Position numbers and translations under genes: made by a program. From Phenylobacterium sp. (GTDB lineage: Bacteria > Pseudomonadota > Alphaproteobacteria > Caulobacterales > Caulobacteraceae): a DNA stretch of 64,000 nucleotides. Within the stretch, counting starts at the first letter, position 1, and each line of letters begins with the position of its first letter. Below the pieces are notes generated by a model. The model made no database searches. It saw only the letters and a program-made list of their open reading frames with translations, and had not been told where the DNA came from. Of this stretch, positions 9,701 through 18,904 are shown one piece after another. The DNA lies in assembly GCA_020401865.1 (NCBI GenBank), contig JADCAS010000004.1, forward strand, positions 372,001 through 436,000, read 5' to 3'.

Positions 9701-9931
9701 GCCAACATCATCGTCTGGAAGGACGTCTTCGAGGCGCACAGGCCGGCGGTCATGCGCTCGGGCCTGGCCCTGGTGGAGGGGCGGCTGCAGGTGGCCGGCG
9801 ACATCGTCCACCTGGTGGCCGAGCGGGTCACCGACCTGTCCTTCCTCGCCGCCGCCCTGCGGACGGACGAGCCCGGCGAGACGCCGGCGGCCGGCGACGG
9901 ACGGCTGGTGGCCAGCCGCGACTTCCACTGA
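6734..9931 (+). CDS. dnaE2: error-prone DNA polymerase DnaE2 (ImuC)
   Basis: 1065 residues, normal for DnaE2 (about 1050-1100). C-family polymerase that carries out damage-induced mutagenic synthesis. It has an N-terminal PHP domain ([20 protein letters not shown]), a polymerase core with the catalytic acids in [19 protein letters not shown], the [20 protein letters not shown] motif, a [20 protein letters not shown] segment, and a C-terminal OB fold ([16 protein letters not shown]). ATG 6734 overlaps the imuB stop. Third gene of the LexA-controlled operon. Confidence 0.96.
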   Translation: MSRYAELAAASNFSFLRAASHPEELVTTAAALGLEALGIADRNSVAGVVRAWGAGRRAGGSLKVLAGARLVFADGTPDLICYPSDRAAWGRLTRLLTLGKRRAPKGGCDLSLGDFLDHAEGQLGVVLPPAPGEAGAKDFPRRLQALAAARRGWLWLGGVRRYGSRDLQELARLEALGAAAGTPLVAVGEVLYHDARRRPLQDVLTCIREGCTIHEAGLRLEANAERRLKSPAEMARLFARFPGAVERSLEIAGRVGFDLSELRYEYPDEPVPAGKTPMQHLRDLTWEGASWRFEGGLGERERRTLEHELNLIEKLGFPNYFLTVHDIVRWARAQGILCQGRGSAANSVVCFCLGITAVDPTKKDQDLLFSRFISEARGEPPDIDVDFEHERREEVMQYLFRRYGRDRAAIAATVIHFRPRMAIRQVGKALGLTEDVTAALAGTVWGPWSGMSPDPYIRQAGLDPDAPEIRRATALAGELLGFPRHLSQHVGGYVLTRGRLDELVPIGNAAMPDRTFIEWDKDDIDALGLMKVDVLALGMLTALRKAFEMIPPRADGIRLTDIAQVPKEVPQVYDMLCRADSVGVFQVESRAQMSMLPRLKPRRFYDLVIEVAIVRPGPIQGDMVHPYLRRRDGTDPVDFPAPAPEHGPPDELHRVLGKTLGVPLFQEQAMRLAIEAARFSENDADGLRRAMATFRNLGSVSEYRRRFLEGMTGRGYDPDFAERCFRQIEGFGSYGFPESHAISFALLVYASAWVKWRWPDAFCAALINSQPMGFYQPAQLVRDAREHGVEVRPADVTASDWDCTLEPVPGRRLRAVRLGLRQVRGLAQEDAERLVLARARGARAIADFARVVSGRGMELLAEADAFAGLGVSRRQALWAVKGLAGADRADRDAPLAAGADLPEPGVDLPLMTAARETAEDYRTLRLSLKAHPCAFLRDELARRGARTAAELGRMRDGRRTAVAGLVLVRQRPGTAKGVVFMTLEDETGAANIIVWKDVFEAHRPAVMRSGLALVEGRLQVAGDIVHLVAERVTDLSFLAAALRTDEPGETPAAGDGRLVASRDFH

Positions 9932-9995
9932 CACCAGGGGCCCTTGACGCCCCCCGGGCCCTGCGGCGAAGTCCCCTCCGACAGGGAGACACGCC

Positions 9996-11498
9996 ATGCC
10001 CCACATGCTCGCCCGGGCCGTCGCCCTCGCCCTTGCGCTGATGGCCGGATCCGCCGCCGCAGAGCCCGTCCGGGTGAAGGTCGAGACCGGCGTCCTGACC
10101 GGCGAGGCCAAGGACGGCGTCGGCGTCTGGCGCAACATCCCCTACGCCGCCCCGCCCGTGGGCGAACGCCGCTGGGCCCCGCCCGCCCGGGCCGCCGCCT
10201 GGACCGGCGAGCGGGACGCCACCCGGAACGGCCCCTCCTGCGTCCAGAAGATGAACGCCGACGGAACGCCCAACGGCGGCGGCGCCAACGGACCGATGAG
10301 CGAGGACTGCCTGCAATTGAACGTCTTCGCCCCGGCGAAGGCCCGCAAGGCGCCGGTCATGGTCTGGATCCACGGCGGCAGCCACCGGGAGGGGGCGGGC
10401 TGGATCTACGACGGCTCGGCCTTCGCCCGGCAGGGGATCGTGGTGGTGACGATCAACTACAGGCTGGGGCCGCTGGGCTATTTCGCCCATCCCGCCCTGA
10501 CCGCCGCCGCCCGGAAGGACGAGCCCCTGGGCAACTACGGCCTGATGGACCAGATCGCCGCCCTGCAGTGGGTGAAGCGCAACATCGCCGCCTTCGGAGG
10601 CGACCCCCGGCAGGTGACGGTGTTCGGCGAGAGCGCAGGGGGCATGAGCACCCTGGCCCTGTTGGCGACGCCGGCCGCGAAGGGCCTCTACGCCCGCGCC
10701 ATCGTCCAGTCCGGCGGCGGCTGGTTCGCGCCGACGACCCTGGCCGCAAGGGCCGAGGCGGGGGAAAAGGCCCTGGCGGCCCTGGGCCATGCCAAGGCCT
10801 CCGCCACCGACCTGCGGGCCCTTCCGGGCGAAAGCCTCATCAACGGCGTCGGCGGCGGCTTCGGCCCCTTCCCGGACGGCCGCCTCCTGAAGGAGACCCC
10901 CAGCCAGGCCTTCGCCGCCGGCCGGGCCGCCGACGTGCCGCTGATCATTGGCTGGAACTCGGGCGAGGACTCCCTGATGGGCCCCTGGCGGCCGGAGATG
11001 ATCAACGCCGTGCCGGCGGAGGCCCGGACGGTCTACGCCGCCGAGGCCGCCCGGGGCGACGAAGCCCTGGCCCGGGCTGTCTTCACCGACCGCGCCATGG
11101 GCGCCCCGGCCCGCTGGATCGCCCGCCAGGCCGCCTCAGGCGCCCCGGCCTGGCTCTACCACTTCTCCTACGTGGGAAGCCGGTTCCGGCCCTTCACCGA
11201 CCGCGCCGCCCATGCCGCGGAAATCCAGTACGTCTTCCAGTACTGGGGCCGTCGGACGCCCATGTCGGCGGTGTCGGAAGAGGACCGGGCCATGGCGGCG
11301 CTGATGAACGGCTGCTGGGCCGCCTTCGCAAGGACCGGCCGCCTGGACTGCCCCGGGGGCCAGGCCTGGCCCGCCTATTCGCGGGATGCGGACACCCTGC
11401 TGGAGTTCGGCCGCGAGACCAGCCTGAGGACCGGATTCCAGGCGGGTCGCCTGGACTTCCAGGAGGCCAGGACCCTGCCGGGGCTGGCCCTGCCCTGA
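9996..11498 (+). CDS. secreted type-B carboxylesterase
   Basis: 500 residues with a clear signal peptide (MLARAVALALALMAGSAAAEP). Alpha/beta-hydrolase of the carboxylesterase/cholinesterase family: WRNIPYAAPPVGERR near the N terminus, SEDCLQLNVF, the oxyanion stretch WIHGGSHREG, and the nucleophile elbow VFGESAGG. The catalytic His is probably in AAHAAEIQYVFQYWG. It hydrolyses carboxylic esters in the periplasm or outside; the substrate is unknown. Starts 64 bases after dnaE2 with its own GGGAG site, and is probably an independent unit. Confidence 0.88.
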   Translation: MPHMLARAVALALALMAGSAAAEPVRVKVETGVLTGEAKDGVGVWRNIPYAAPPVGERRWAPPARAAAWTGERDATRNGPSCVQKMNADGTPNGGGANGPMSEDCLQLNVFAPAKARKAPVMVWIHGGSHREGAGWIYDGSAFARQGIVVVTINYRLGPLGYFAHPALTAAARKDEPLGNYGLMDQIAALQWVKRNIAAFGGDPRQVTVFGESAGGMSTLALLATPAAKGLYARAIVQSGGGWFAPTTLAARAEAGEKALAALGHAKASATDLRALPGESLINGVGGGFGPFPDGRLLKETPSQAFAAGRAADVPLIIGWNSGEDSLMGPWRPEMINAVPAEARTVYAAEAARGDEALARAVFTDRAMGAPARWIARQAASGAPAWLYHFSYVGSRFRPFTDRAAHAAEIQYVFQYWGRRTPMSAVSEEDRAMAALMNGCWAAFARTGRLDCPGGQAWPAYSRDADTLLEFGRETSLRTGFQAGRLDFQEARTLPGLALP

Positions 11499-11598
11499 GC
11501 CGCGCCCAAAGGTCGCCGCAGAGAGAGGGCGCCTGCCGCTCCGCAGACCCCCTCCGGCCCGGAGCCCTGGCCCCGGGGCGTGGACTTCTGTACCCGGG

Positions 11599-12048
11599 TC
11601 AGAGCGGCGCTGGCCCGACGTCTGCGATCCGAAGACACCTGAAACGGGGTTCCCATCCCGCCTTGGGCGGCAGCGCCTCCACGGCAAAGCCAAGCCTCAG
11701 ATAGAAACCTGTCGCTCCGGGGTGCGTTTCAGCGTGAATCGGCAGGCCTGGGTGAGCCCTGCAAATCGCCTCTATGAGCGCTCGTCCGTACCCGGAGCCC
11801 TGGCGACCTGGCGCCACAGCGATTTGGGTGATCTCTACCCCTTCCTGATCCCGTCGAAATCCCGCCGACGCCACCTGGACTCTATTGACGATCGCCTCGA
11901 CCAGTCCCCGGCCGGGTTCGTCCCGATAGGTAGCGCGGACCCGCGCCATCTTTTCGGACGTGGGATGCCCGACAGCGGCCGCCAAGATTCTCCAGAATTC
12001 CTCATCCCCGCCGTCTGGTGGAAGGAATCGAACCTTGTACGGCTTCAT
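11599..12048 (-). CDS. GNAT-family N-acetyltransferase
   Basis: 149 residues. A small acetyl-CoA-dependent transferase with the conserved A motif VEITQIAVAPGRQGSGYGRALIEAI (Q/R-x-x-G-x-G/A for CoA binding) and motif B ATGFYLRLGF. ATG 12048 has GGAGAG 6 bases upstream, and MKPYKVRFL is a sensible start; the open frame extends far upstream only because it is antisense to pyk. Transcribed away from pyk, with divergent promoters in the 159-bp gap. The substrate is unknown. Confidence 0.82.
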   Translation of the reverse strand: MKPYKVRFLPPDGGDEEFWRILAAAVGHPTSEKMARVRATYRDEPGRGLVEAIVNRVQVASAGFRRDQEGVEITQIAVAPGRQGSGYGRALIEAICRAHPGLPIHAETHPGATGFYLRLGFAVEALPPKAGWEPRFRCLRIADVGPAPL

Positions 12049-12207
12049 GCCGACTCTCCCTGCCGGTCCAGCCAAGGTGCGGCTGCGGGGATCGGGAACC
12101 GGGGAAACCAGGCTGAAATGATCTCCGATCGACAGCAAGCCCCCCGTCGTTAAACCCCTTTCAAAGTTTAGGGCTAAGGGTGTGACTGACCCAGACCAGG
12201 ACCCCTC

Positions 12208-13629
12208 ATGATTCGCGCCCGCAGAGCCCGCATTGTCGCCACCCTTGGCCCGGCGACCCGTGAGCCGGAGCAGATCATCGCCCTGGCCAGGGCGGGCGCC
12301 GACGTCTTCCGGGTCAATTTCAGCCATGGCGAGCCTGCCGACCACGCCACCGCCATCGCCCGGGTGCGGGCGGCGGAGGTCGAGGTGGGGCGACCGCTGG
12401 CGGTGCTGGCGGACCTGCAGGGCCCGAAGATCCGGCTGGGCGAGTTCCAGGACGGTCGCGTGGAGCTGACCCGGGGCCAGGCCTTCCGCCTCGACCGCGA
12501 CCCGACGCCGGGGGACTCCCGCCGGGTCTGCGTGCCTCACCCCGAGATCTTCGCCGCCTTGAAGACCGGGGCCGACGTGCTGCTGGATGACGGCAAGGTG
12601 CGGCTGAAGGTCGGCCGGTTCGGCCAGGACTTCGCCGAGACCGAGGTGATCAGCGGCGAGGCCCTTTCGGACCACAAGGGCCTGAACCTGCCGGGCCTGG
12701 CCATTCCCATCCCCGCCCTGACCGAGAAGGACCGGCTGGACCTCGACTTCGCCCTCGCCCAGGGCGTGGACTGGGTCGCCCTGTCCTTCGTCCAGCGCGC
12801 CGCCGACATGGCCGAGCTGAGGCAGATCGTCCTCGGGCGGGCCGGCGTCCTGGCCAAGATCGAGAAGCCCGCCGCCCTGGAGGCCCTGGACGAGATCCTC
12901 GACCTCTCCGAGGCGGTCATGGTGGCCCGGGGGGATCTGGGGGTGGAGCTGGCGCCGGAGGATGTGCCGGTGGTCCAGAAGACCCTGGTCCGCGCCGCGC
13001 GCATGCGGGGCATCCCCGTCATCGTGGCCACCCAGATGCTGGAGTCCATGATCCATTCGCCCACCCCCACCCGGGCCGAGGCCTCGGACGTGGCCGCCGC
13101 CGTCTATGAGGGCGCCGACGCCGTCATGCTGTCGGCGGAAACCGCCGCGGGGGACTATCCCCTTGAGGCCGTGGGCATGATGGACCGGATCCTGACCCGG
13201 GTGGAGCGCGACCCGCGCTGGCCCGAGCTGATGGCCGCCGAGTACCCGGTGGAGGACGCCGACGCCGACGCCCTGGTCGCCGCCGCCCGCCGGGCCGCGG
13301 ACTCCGCCTCAACGGGGTGCCTGGCCGCCTTCACCACGACCGGCCAGACGGCCCTGCGCCTGTCGCGGGAGCGCCCGCTCCAGCCCACACTGGCCCTGAC
13401 GACGCGCCTGGCCACCGCCCGGCGCCTGGCCCTGGCCTGGGGCGTGGAGGCCCGGGTGGTCAGCACGATCACGGACCCCGAGGACCTCGCCCGGGTGGCC
13501 GTGGACGAGGCCTTGGCGGCGGGGCTCTGCCCCCCCGGACACCGGGTGCTGATCCTGGCCGGCCTGCCCATGGGATCGCCCGGGGCCGCCAACATCCTGC
13601 GCATCGCCCACGCGCCCCTGAGACGCTGA
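12208..13629 (+). CDS. pyk: pyruvate kinase
   Basis: 473 residues. Last step of glycolysis/Entner-Doudoroff: phosphoenolpyruvate plus ADP to pyruvate plus ATP. Family marks: MIRARRARIVATLGPATRE, VFRVNFSHGE, the Lys/Glu active-site block AKIEKPAALE, VARGDLGVEL, ATQMLESM and AEASDVAAAVYEGADAVMLS. The C-terminal allosteric domain ends at GHRVLILAGLPMGSPGAANI. The upstream gap holds an imperfect inverted repeat (TAAAC at 12151, GTTTA at 12166) that might be an operator. Glucokinase follows about 100 bases later. Confidence 0.96.
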   Translation: MIRARRARIVATLGPATREPEQIIALARAGADVFRVNFSHGEPADHATAIARVRAAEVEVGRPLAVLADLQGPKIRLGEFQDGRVELTRGQAFRLDRDPTPGDSRRVCVPHPEIFAALKTGADVLLDDGKVRLKVGRFGQDFAETEVISGEALSDHKGLNLPGLAIPIPALTEKDRLDLDFALAQGVDWVALSFVQRAADMAELRQIVLGRAGVLAKIEKPAALEALDEILDLSEAVMVARGDLGVELAPEDVPVVQKTLVRAARMRGIPVIVATQMLESMIHSPTPTRAEASDVAAAVYEGADAVMLSAETAAGDYPLEAVGMMDRILTRVERDPRWPELMAAEYPVEDADADALVAAARRAADSASTGCLAAFTTTGQTALRLSRERPLQPTLALTTRLATARRLALAWGVEARVVSTITDPEDLARVAVDEALAAGLCPPGHRVLILAGLPMGSPGAANILRIAHAPLRR

Positions 13630-13728
13630 GGCCATACTGAAACGAGGAGGTGCAAGCCGCCCGGGATTGGGCTAATCCCCTCGCCGCGCGCCCGGACCGG
13701 CGCATGCCTGCGCCTGCGGGGTGAGACC

Positions 13729-14703
13729 TTGAAGAACGTGTACACCGGGCTTGTCGGCGACATCGGCGGCACCCACGCCCGCCTAGCCCTGGTCGACGAG
13801 GAAGGGCACATCCGCCACCCCGTCACCTATGACGAGCGGAACTATCCCTCCCTGACGGAGGTGATCGCCACCTATCTGGAGAAGACCATGGGCCGGAAGC
13901 GGCCCGAGCGCGCCGTCCTGGCCGTGGCCGGGCCGGTGGTGGATGGCGAGATCCAGTTCACCAACAACAGCTGGCGGGTCTCGGATGGCGAGCTCTTCGT
14001 CGCCTTCGAGTTCCAGTTCGTTCGCCTGATCAACGACTTCGCCGCCCAGGCCCTGGCGGCGCCCTTCCTGGCGGCCGACACCCTGCGGCGGATCGGGCCT
14101 GACATCCAGGGGGCGGACCTTGCGCCCCTCGTCGTCATGGGCGCGGGGACGGGCTTCGGCGCGGCCGGCCTCGCCCGCTCCGAACGGGGCGACGTCGAGG
14201 TCGCCGGCGAAGGCGGCCATGGGGCCTTCGCCCCCGTCGACGAGACGGAGATCGAGATTCTGCGGATCTTGTCCCGACGGTTCGGACGCACCTCCATCGA
14301 GCGCATCCTTTCGGGGCCGGGCCTGTTCAACCTCTACTGCGCCCTGGCGGAACTCCGCGGGACCCCGGCGACCCTGGCGGACGAGGCCGCGGTCACCGCC
14401 GCCGCCGAGGGCGGCGACGCCCTCGCGAATGAGACCCTGGACCGTTTCTGCGCCATCCTGGGCTCGGTTGCCGGCGACTTGGCCCTGACCTACGGCGCCC
14501 GGGGCGGGGTCTTCATTTCAGGGGGGCTCGCGCCGCGCATGGCCGACCGGCTGGAAACAGGCGACTTCCGCCGCCGCTTCGAGGCCAAGGGCCGGATGAG
14601 CGGCTTCATGGCGCAGATCCCGACCACCCTCATCCAGCATCCCTACGCCGCTTTGGTGGGCGCAGCCCGGGCCCTGAAGCGACCAGCGGCGGGCCTGCGC
14701 TAA
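13729..14703 (+). CDS. glk: glucokinase
   Basis: 324 residues. ATP-dependent glucose phosphorylation feeding the Entner-Doudoroff route. The phosphate-binding motif LVGDIGGTHARLALV lies at the N terminus; MGAGTGFGAAGLA and EGGHGAFAP are the Glk-family (COG0837) motifs. The start is taken as TTG 13729, preceded by GGGGTGAG; no in-frame ATG lies near the conserved N terminus. Downstream of pyruvate kinase on the same strand, probably co-regulated. Followed by repeats that may end the transcript. Confidence 0.93.
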   Translation: MKNVYTGLVGDIGGTHARLALVDEEGHIRHPVTYDERNYPSLTEVIATYLEKTMGRKRPERAVLAVAGPVVDGEIQFTNNSWRVSDGELFVAFEFQFVRLINDFAAQALAAPFLAADTLRRIGPDIQGADLAPLVVMGAGTGFGAAGLARSERGDVEVAGEGGHGAFAPVDETEIEILRILSRRFGRTSIERILSGPGLFNLYCALAELRGTPATLADEAAVTAAAEGGDALANETLDRFCAILGSVAGDLALTYGARGGVFISGGLAPRMADRLETGDFRRRFEAKGRMSGFMAQIPTTLIQHPYAALVGAARALKRPAAGLR

Positions 14704-14730
14704 CCGCAGGGGGTCAACGGCGATTCAGCA

Positions 14731-14839
14731 GACCCCCTCCGGTCCGCTGCGCGGCCCACCTCCCCCTGATGGGGAGGAATTACAGCGCCAATTGCTCCCC
14801 ATCAGGGGGAGCTCCCCGCGGAGCGGGGTGAGGGGGTCA
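14731..14839. repeat. dispersed extragenic palindromic repeat, full copy 3
   Basis: The inverse orientation of the copy at 4213: GACCCCCTCCGG, CCGCTGCGCGG, CCTCCCCCTGATGGGGAGG, then ATTGCTCCCCATCAGGGGGAGC, CCCCGCGGAGCGGGG and TGAGGGGGTC. Lies between the convergent ends of glk and the enoyl-CoA hydratase gene. Confidence 0.85.
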
Positions 14840-14853
14840 CCCCCCCTCGCCGT

Positions 14854-14914
14854 TGACCCCCTCCGGTCCGCTGCGCGGCCCACCTCCCCCTTGGATGAGG
14901 AACTGGGGAGGGGC
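14854..14914. repeat. dispersed extragenic palindromic repeat, half copy
   Basis: Second, incomplete copy in tandem with the one at 14731: TTGACCCCCTCCGGTCCGCT, then CGCGGCCCACCTCCCCC and a degenerate closing arm GGGGAGGGG. It ends five bases before the stop codon of the enoyl-CoA hydratase gene. Confidence 0.75.
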
Positions 14915-14918
14915 AGAC

Positions 14919-15704
14919 CTACCGCCCCTTGAAGTTACCCGGGCGGCGCTCGGCGACGGCGCGGACGCCCTCGGCGAAGTCTTCGGTGGCGCGCAGGATG
15001 GTCTGCTGGCCGTGCTCGTGGTCGGTCTGGGCCCGGACGGCGGCGGCGAGGCCGGCGCGCAGGGTCTTGCGGGTGGCGACCACCGCCAGGGGGGCGTTCT
15101 CGGCGATCTCGGCGGCCAGGGCCTTGGCCGCGTCCAGCAGGTCCGCCTGCGGGACCACCTCGTCCACCAGGCCCCAGGCCAGGGCCTCCTCGGGCTTCAC
15201 CCGGCGGCCGGTGAGGAACATGAGGTTGGCCCTCTGCTCGCCGATCACCCGGGGCAGGGTGTGGGTCAGGCCAAAGCCCGGGTGGAAGCCCAGCTTGACG
15301 AAGTTGGCCGTGAAGCGGGCCTCGGGGGAGGCGATGCGGAAGTCCGCCACCAGGGCCAGGCCCAGCCCGGCGCCCACGGCGGCGCCCTGGACGGCGGCGA
15401 CGATCGGCGTCTCCACCGAGAACAGGCGCACGGCCTGGGTGTAGAGGTCGTTGATCCCGTTCATGCCCGAGCCGCCGACGCCATCCGGGGCCACCAGGTC
15501 GGCGCCGGCGCAGAAGGCCTTGCCGGCCGAGGCCAGGACGACAGCGCGGACTGTCTCGTCGCCGTCGATCTTCTCGAGGAGGTCGGCCAGGTCGCGCATC
15601 AGCGGCACGGAGACGTGGTTGTTCGGCGGTCGGTCGAGGGTGACCACGGCGATGTGGCCGGTCTTCTCGACCGTGATCTCGGGGCGCTCGGTCGTCGTGG
15701 TCAT
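14919..15704 (-). CDS. enoyl-CoA hydratase/isomerase family protein
   Basis: 261 residues, crotonase fold. HIAVVTLDRPPNNHVSVPLM at the N terminus, the first oxyanion-hole strand SAGKAFCAGADL, and the second AAVQGAAVGAGLGLALVADF. It ends in the common RRPGNFKGR tail. Hydrates or isomerises an unsaturated acyl-CoA. ATG 15704 overlaps the stop of the upstream acyl-CoA dehydrogenase (ATGA), so the two are translated together. Substrate chain unknown. Confidence 0.88.
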   Translation of the reverse strand: MTTTTERPEITVEKTGHIAVVTLDRPPNNHVSVPLMRDLADLLEKIDGDETVRAVVLASAGKAFCAGADLVAPDGVGGSGMNGINDLYTQAVRLFSVETPIVAAVQGAAVGAGLGLALVADFRIASPEARFTANFVKLGFHPGFGLTHTLPRVIGEQRANLMFLTGRRVKPEEALAWGLVDEVVPQADLLDAAKALAAEIAENAPLAVVATRKTLRAGLAAAVRAQTDHEHGQQTILRATEDFAEGVRAVAERRPGNFKGR

Positions 15705-16867
15705 CTCTTCACTCCCAGGAGGTTGCGGGCGACCACCATGCGGTGGACTTCGGAAGGCCCGTCGTAGATTCGCATGTTGCGGATGCTGGCCGCCATCAGG
15801 TGCAGGGGCAGTTCCTTGGTCATGCCCATGGCGCCGAAGCACTGCATGACATTGTCCAGGACCTCCCAGGCCATTTCGGTGGCGAAGACCTTGATCATCG
15901 AGATCTCGTTCTTCACGTCCTGGCCCTGGTCCAGCTTCCAGGCGCAGTGATAGGTCATAAGCCGGGCGGCGTGGATCTTGGTCGCGGCGTCGGCGGCCCA
16001 CCACTGGATGGCCTGGCGCTGGGAGAGGGGCTGGCCGAAGGTCACCCGCTGGGGGGCGTACTCGATCATCATGTCGAGGGCCCGCTGGGCGAGGCCGATG
16101 CACCAGGCGGCCATCTCGATCCGGCGGGTGCCCAGGCGCACCTGCATGGGGGCGAAGCCCTGGCCCTCGACGCCCAGCAGCTTCCAGCCCGGGACGCGGA
16201 CGTCGTCCAGGGCGATCTCGTAGGTGAAGGCGCCGGCCAGCATGGGGATGCGGCGCAGGATGTTGAAGCCGGGCGTGTCGCGGTCGACCAGGAAGGCGCT
16301 CATGCCGCCGCGGGAGCCCTTCTCCTTGTCGGTCACCGCCATGACGATGGTGAAGTCGGCCTGCTCGGCGCGGCTGGTCCAGATCTTCCGGCCGTTGAGG
16401 ATCCAGTCGTCGCCGTCGCGCACCGCCCGGGTGATCATGCCCGCCGGATCGGCGCCGGCGCCCGGCTCGGAAATGCCGATGGCGCTGATGGTCTTGCCCG
16501 CCGCGTAAGGGGCCAGATAGGCCTCGCGCTGGCGCTCGTTCACCGTGGCCATGAGCATGCGCAGGTTCGGAGAGTCCGGCGGCAGGGTGTAGGGGGTGAT
16601 GGTCGAACCCATGGCCTCGTTGACGCCGATCAGGGCCACCTGGGGCAGGTCGAAGCCGCCGACGTCCTCGGGGGCGTCCAGGCCCCACAGGCCCAGCTTC
16701 TGGGAGACCTCGTCGATCCGGGCCCGCTCTTCCGGCGAGAGCCAGATCCCCTGCCCGGCCGCATCCCGCGCCAGCACCGCGCCCTCGAGGGGGATGAGCT
16801 CCTCGCGCACGAAGCGCTCGGCGAGGTCCTTGAGCATCCGGTGCTCTTCGGAAAGCTGAAAGTCCAT
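15701..16867 (-). CDS. acyl-CoA dehydrogenase
   Basis: 388 residues. FAD-dependent alpha-beta dehydrogenation of an acyl-CoA. N-terminal helical domain (MDFQLSEEHRMLKDLAERFV), middle beta domain with AIGISEPGAGADPAGM and the WILNGRKIWTS motif, and C-terminal helical domain ending near MRIYDGPSEVHRMVVARNLL. Good GGAGG site upstream of ATG 16867. First gene of a pair with the hydratase, divergent from a CoA transferase across 75 bp, which suggests one catabolic unit. Confidence 0.92.
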   Translation of the reverse strand: MDFQLSEEHRMLKDLAERFVREELIPLEGAVLARDAAGQGIWLSPEERARIDEVSQKLGLWGLDAPEDVGGFDLPQVALIGVNEAMGSTITPYTLPPDSPNLRMLMATVNERQREAYLAPYAAGKTISAIGISEPGAGADPAGMITRAVRDGDDWILNGRKIWTSRAEQADFTIVMAVTDKEKGSRGGMSAFLVDRDTPGFNILRRIPMLAGAFTYEIALDDVRVPGWKLLGVEGQGFAPMQVRLGTRRIEMAAWCIGLAQRALDMMIEYAPQRVTFGQPLSQRQAIQWWAADAATKIHAARLMTYHCAWKLDQGQDVKNEISMIKVFATEMAWEVLDNVMQCFGAMGMTKELPLHLMAASIRNMRIYDGPSEVHRMVVARNLLGVKR

Positions 16868-16942
16868 GCGGTGGCCTCCTCCCGGCTTGCGCCATCGGCT
16901 GGGGAGATCATAACGACGGAAACGGCCAAGGGGAGACACGAC

Positions 16943-18160
16943 GTGGCGGAAACCCGGGAACTTGCAACGACGGCGACGGGCCCCCTGGCGGGAATCCGCA
17001 TCCTGGACCTGACCAGCGTGGTCTTCGGCTCCTACGCGACCCAGATCCTGGGCGACCAGGGGGCCGAGGTGATCAAGATCGAGGACCCGGGCTCCGGGCG
17101 CGGCGACGGCGGCGACATCATGCGCTGGGCCGGCCACGTGCCGCCGGGCGCGCCCCGCGACCTGGGCCCCATCTTCCTGACCATCAACCGCAACAAGCGC
17201 TCGGTGGTGGTGGACATGAAGGACCCGGCGACCCGGCCCCTGATGGAGGCGCTGATCGCCTCGTGCGAGGTCTTCGCCACCTCCATCCGCTATGAGGGGC
17301 TGAAGCGGCTGGGCCTGGCCTACGAGGACGTTCGCGCCCTGCGGCCGGACGTCGTCTATGTCCACGCGGCGGGCTATGGCTCGGAGGGGCCCTATGCCGG
17401 TGAGCCGGCCTATGACGACCTGATCCAGTCGGCCTCGGGCCTGGCCGACCTCCTGCCCCGCACGGACGGCAACCCCACGCCGCGCATCCTGCCCACCCTG
17501 GTGGCCGACAAGGTCTCGGGCCTCTTCATGAGCCAGGCCATCACCGCCGGCCTGCTGCACCGCGAGCGGACCGGCGAGGGCCAGTTCATCGAGGTGCCCA
17601 TGCTGGAGTGCATGACCAGCTTCACCCTGGTCGAGCACCTCTACGACCACGCCTTCGACCCGCCCATCGGCCAGTGGGCCTACCAGAGGGTGGCCAACCC
17701 CAACCGCCGGCCCTACCAGACGAAGGACGGCTACATCGGGCTCCTGCCCTACACCGACAAGCAGTGGGACCAGTTCTTCGCCGCCGCCGGCATGGCCGAG
17801 AGCTTTGGCAAGGACCCGCGGTTCTCCGACTACGCCACCCGCGGCAGGCACATCCAGGAGCTCTATGGCCTGGTGGGCGAGGTGACCCAGACCAAGACGA
17901 CCCAGGAGTGGCTGGACCTCCTGAAGCCCCTCTCCATCCCGGTGGTGCGCACCGCCCGGCTGGACGACCTGCCGGACGACCCGCACCTTTCGGCCGTGGG
18001 CTTCTTCGAGCGGCATGAGCACCCGCACGCCGGGCCCTACCTCGCCATGAAGCCGCCGGTGAAGTTCACCGCCTCGCCCAGCAACATCCGCCGCCACCCG
18101 CCCCGCCTGGGCGAGCACACCGACGAGGTCTGGGCGGAGCTGGGGCTGGAGAAGCCGTGA
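16943..18160 (+). CDS. CaiB/BaiF (family III) CoA transferase
   Basis: 405 residues. Family III CoA transferases move CoA between an acyl-CoA and a free acid. Visible marks: GIRILDLTSVVFGSYATQIL with GDQGAEVIKIEDP at the N terminus, TINRNKRSVVVDMK, and EPAYDDLIQSASGLADL carrying the family's catalytic Asp region. The start is GTG 16943 with GGGGAG about 7 bases upstream; the longer open frame upstream is antisense to the acyl-CoA dehydrogenase. Divergently transcribed from that gene and likely supplies its substrate. Confidence 0.88.
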   Translation: MAETRELATTATGPLAGIRILDLTSVVFGSYATQILGDQGAEVIKIEDPGSGRGDGGDIMRWAGHVPPGAPRDLGPIFLTINRNKRSVVVDMKDPATRPLMEALIASCEVFATSIRYEGLKRLGLAYEDVRALRPDVVYVHAAGYGSEGPYAGEPAYDDLIQSASGLADLLPRTDGNPTPRILPTLVADKVSGLFMSQAITAGLLHRERTGEGQFIEVPMLECMTSFTLVEHLYDHAFDPPIGQWAYQRVANPNRRPYQTKDGYIGLLPYTDKQWDQFFAAAGMAESFGKDPRFSDYATRGRHIQELYGLVGEVTQTKTTQEWLDLLKPLSIPVVRTARLDDLPDDPHLSAVGFFERHEHPHAGPYLAMKPPVKFTASPSNIRRHPPRLGEHTDEVWAELGLEKP

Positions 18161-18178
18161 GGTACTGATCGGCCGCCC

Positions 18179-18292
18179 ACCCCCTCACCCCGCTTCGCGG
18201 GGAGCTCCCCCTGATGGGGAGCAATTAACCTTATGAAATTCCTCCACCTTTCACGGGGAGGTGGACCGCGCAGCGGGCTGGAGGTGGTCTCC
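18179..18292. repeat. dispersed extragenic palindromic repeat, full copy 4
   Basis: Same orientation as the copy at 4213 but diverged: CCCCGCTTCGCGGGG, AGCTCCCCCTGATGGGGAGC, AATTCCTCCACC, then GGGGAGGTGGACCGCGCAGC and GGAGGTGGTC. Sits between the CoA transferase and a P-loop kinase gene. Confidence 0.8.
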
Positions 18293-18343
18293 TGAGCCGC
18301 CGTGTGCTAGGGGACTTCGGTCCAAGGAAGTAGGAACATCGCG

Positions 18344-18904
18344 ATGCGCATCTCCGTCATGGGGGTTTCCGGGGCGGGGAAGTCGACCCTGGCGGCGGGG
18401 CTGGCGGCGCGGCTCGGCCTGGAGCGGGTCGAGCTGGACGCCCTGAACTGGCTGCCGGGCTGGCGCGACCTGCACACCGAGGACCCGCAGGCCTTCATCG
18501 ACCGGGTGGAGGCGGCCACCCGGGGCGAGCGGTGGATCACCGACGGCAACTACATCATCTGCCAGGACCTCATCTGGAGCCGGGCCACCGACGTCATCTG
18601 GCTGGACTATCCCCTCTCGGTCAGCATGCCGCGCCTCTTGAGGCGCACCCTGGACCGGGCGGTCACGGGGCGCGAGCTGTGGGCGGGGACCGGCAACCGC
18701 GAGCGCTTCACCCGCTGGTTCGACAAGGACCATCCGGTCTGGTTCACCCTGCGCCACCGCACCCGGGCGAACGCCAGGCGCGAGGCGTGGTTCGCGGACC
18801 CGAAGTGGGCGGCGGTGCGCAAGCACAGGGTGACGTCGCCGCGGGAGGCCGAGGCCCTGGTGGAGCGGCTGGCGGCCCTCGACGCTGACGGCCAGCAGGC
18901 ATGA
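18344..18904 (+). CDS. P-loop NTPase, adenylate-kinase-like (FlaR/topology-modulation type)
   Basis: 186 residues. The Walker A motif GVSGAGKSTL lies at residues 7-16, followed by LERVELDALNWLPGWR, and the adenylate/shikimate-kinase-like segments WITDGNYIICQDLIWSRATDV and VIWLDYPLSV (Walker-B-like). These match the group annotated as 'adenylate kinase' or DNA topology modulation protein FlaR, whose true substrate is not settled. GTAGGAAC lies upstream of the ATG. A single-gene unit; its stop codon overlaps the terminator of the opposing lipoprotein gene. Confidence 0.75.
   Translation: MRISVMGVSGAGKSTLAAGLAARLGLERVELDALNWLPGWRDLHTEDPQAFIDRVEAATRGERWITDGNYIICQDLIWSRATDVIWLDYPLSVSMPRLLRRTLDRAVTGRELWAGTGNRERFTRWFDKDHPVWFTLRHRTRANARREAWFADPKWAAVRKHRVTSPREAEALVERLAALDADGQQA

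Noticed and set aside
6692..10138. 1148-codon minus-strand open frame opposite dnaE2
   Set aside because: Antisense shadow of a high-GC gene; no domain, and composition is that of reverse-frame noise.
12150..12171. TAAAC-N10-GTTTA inverted repeat before pyruvate kinase as an operator
   Set aside because: The arms are only five bases and the context is degenerate; it is mentioned with pyk but not called as a site.
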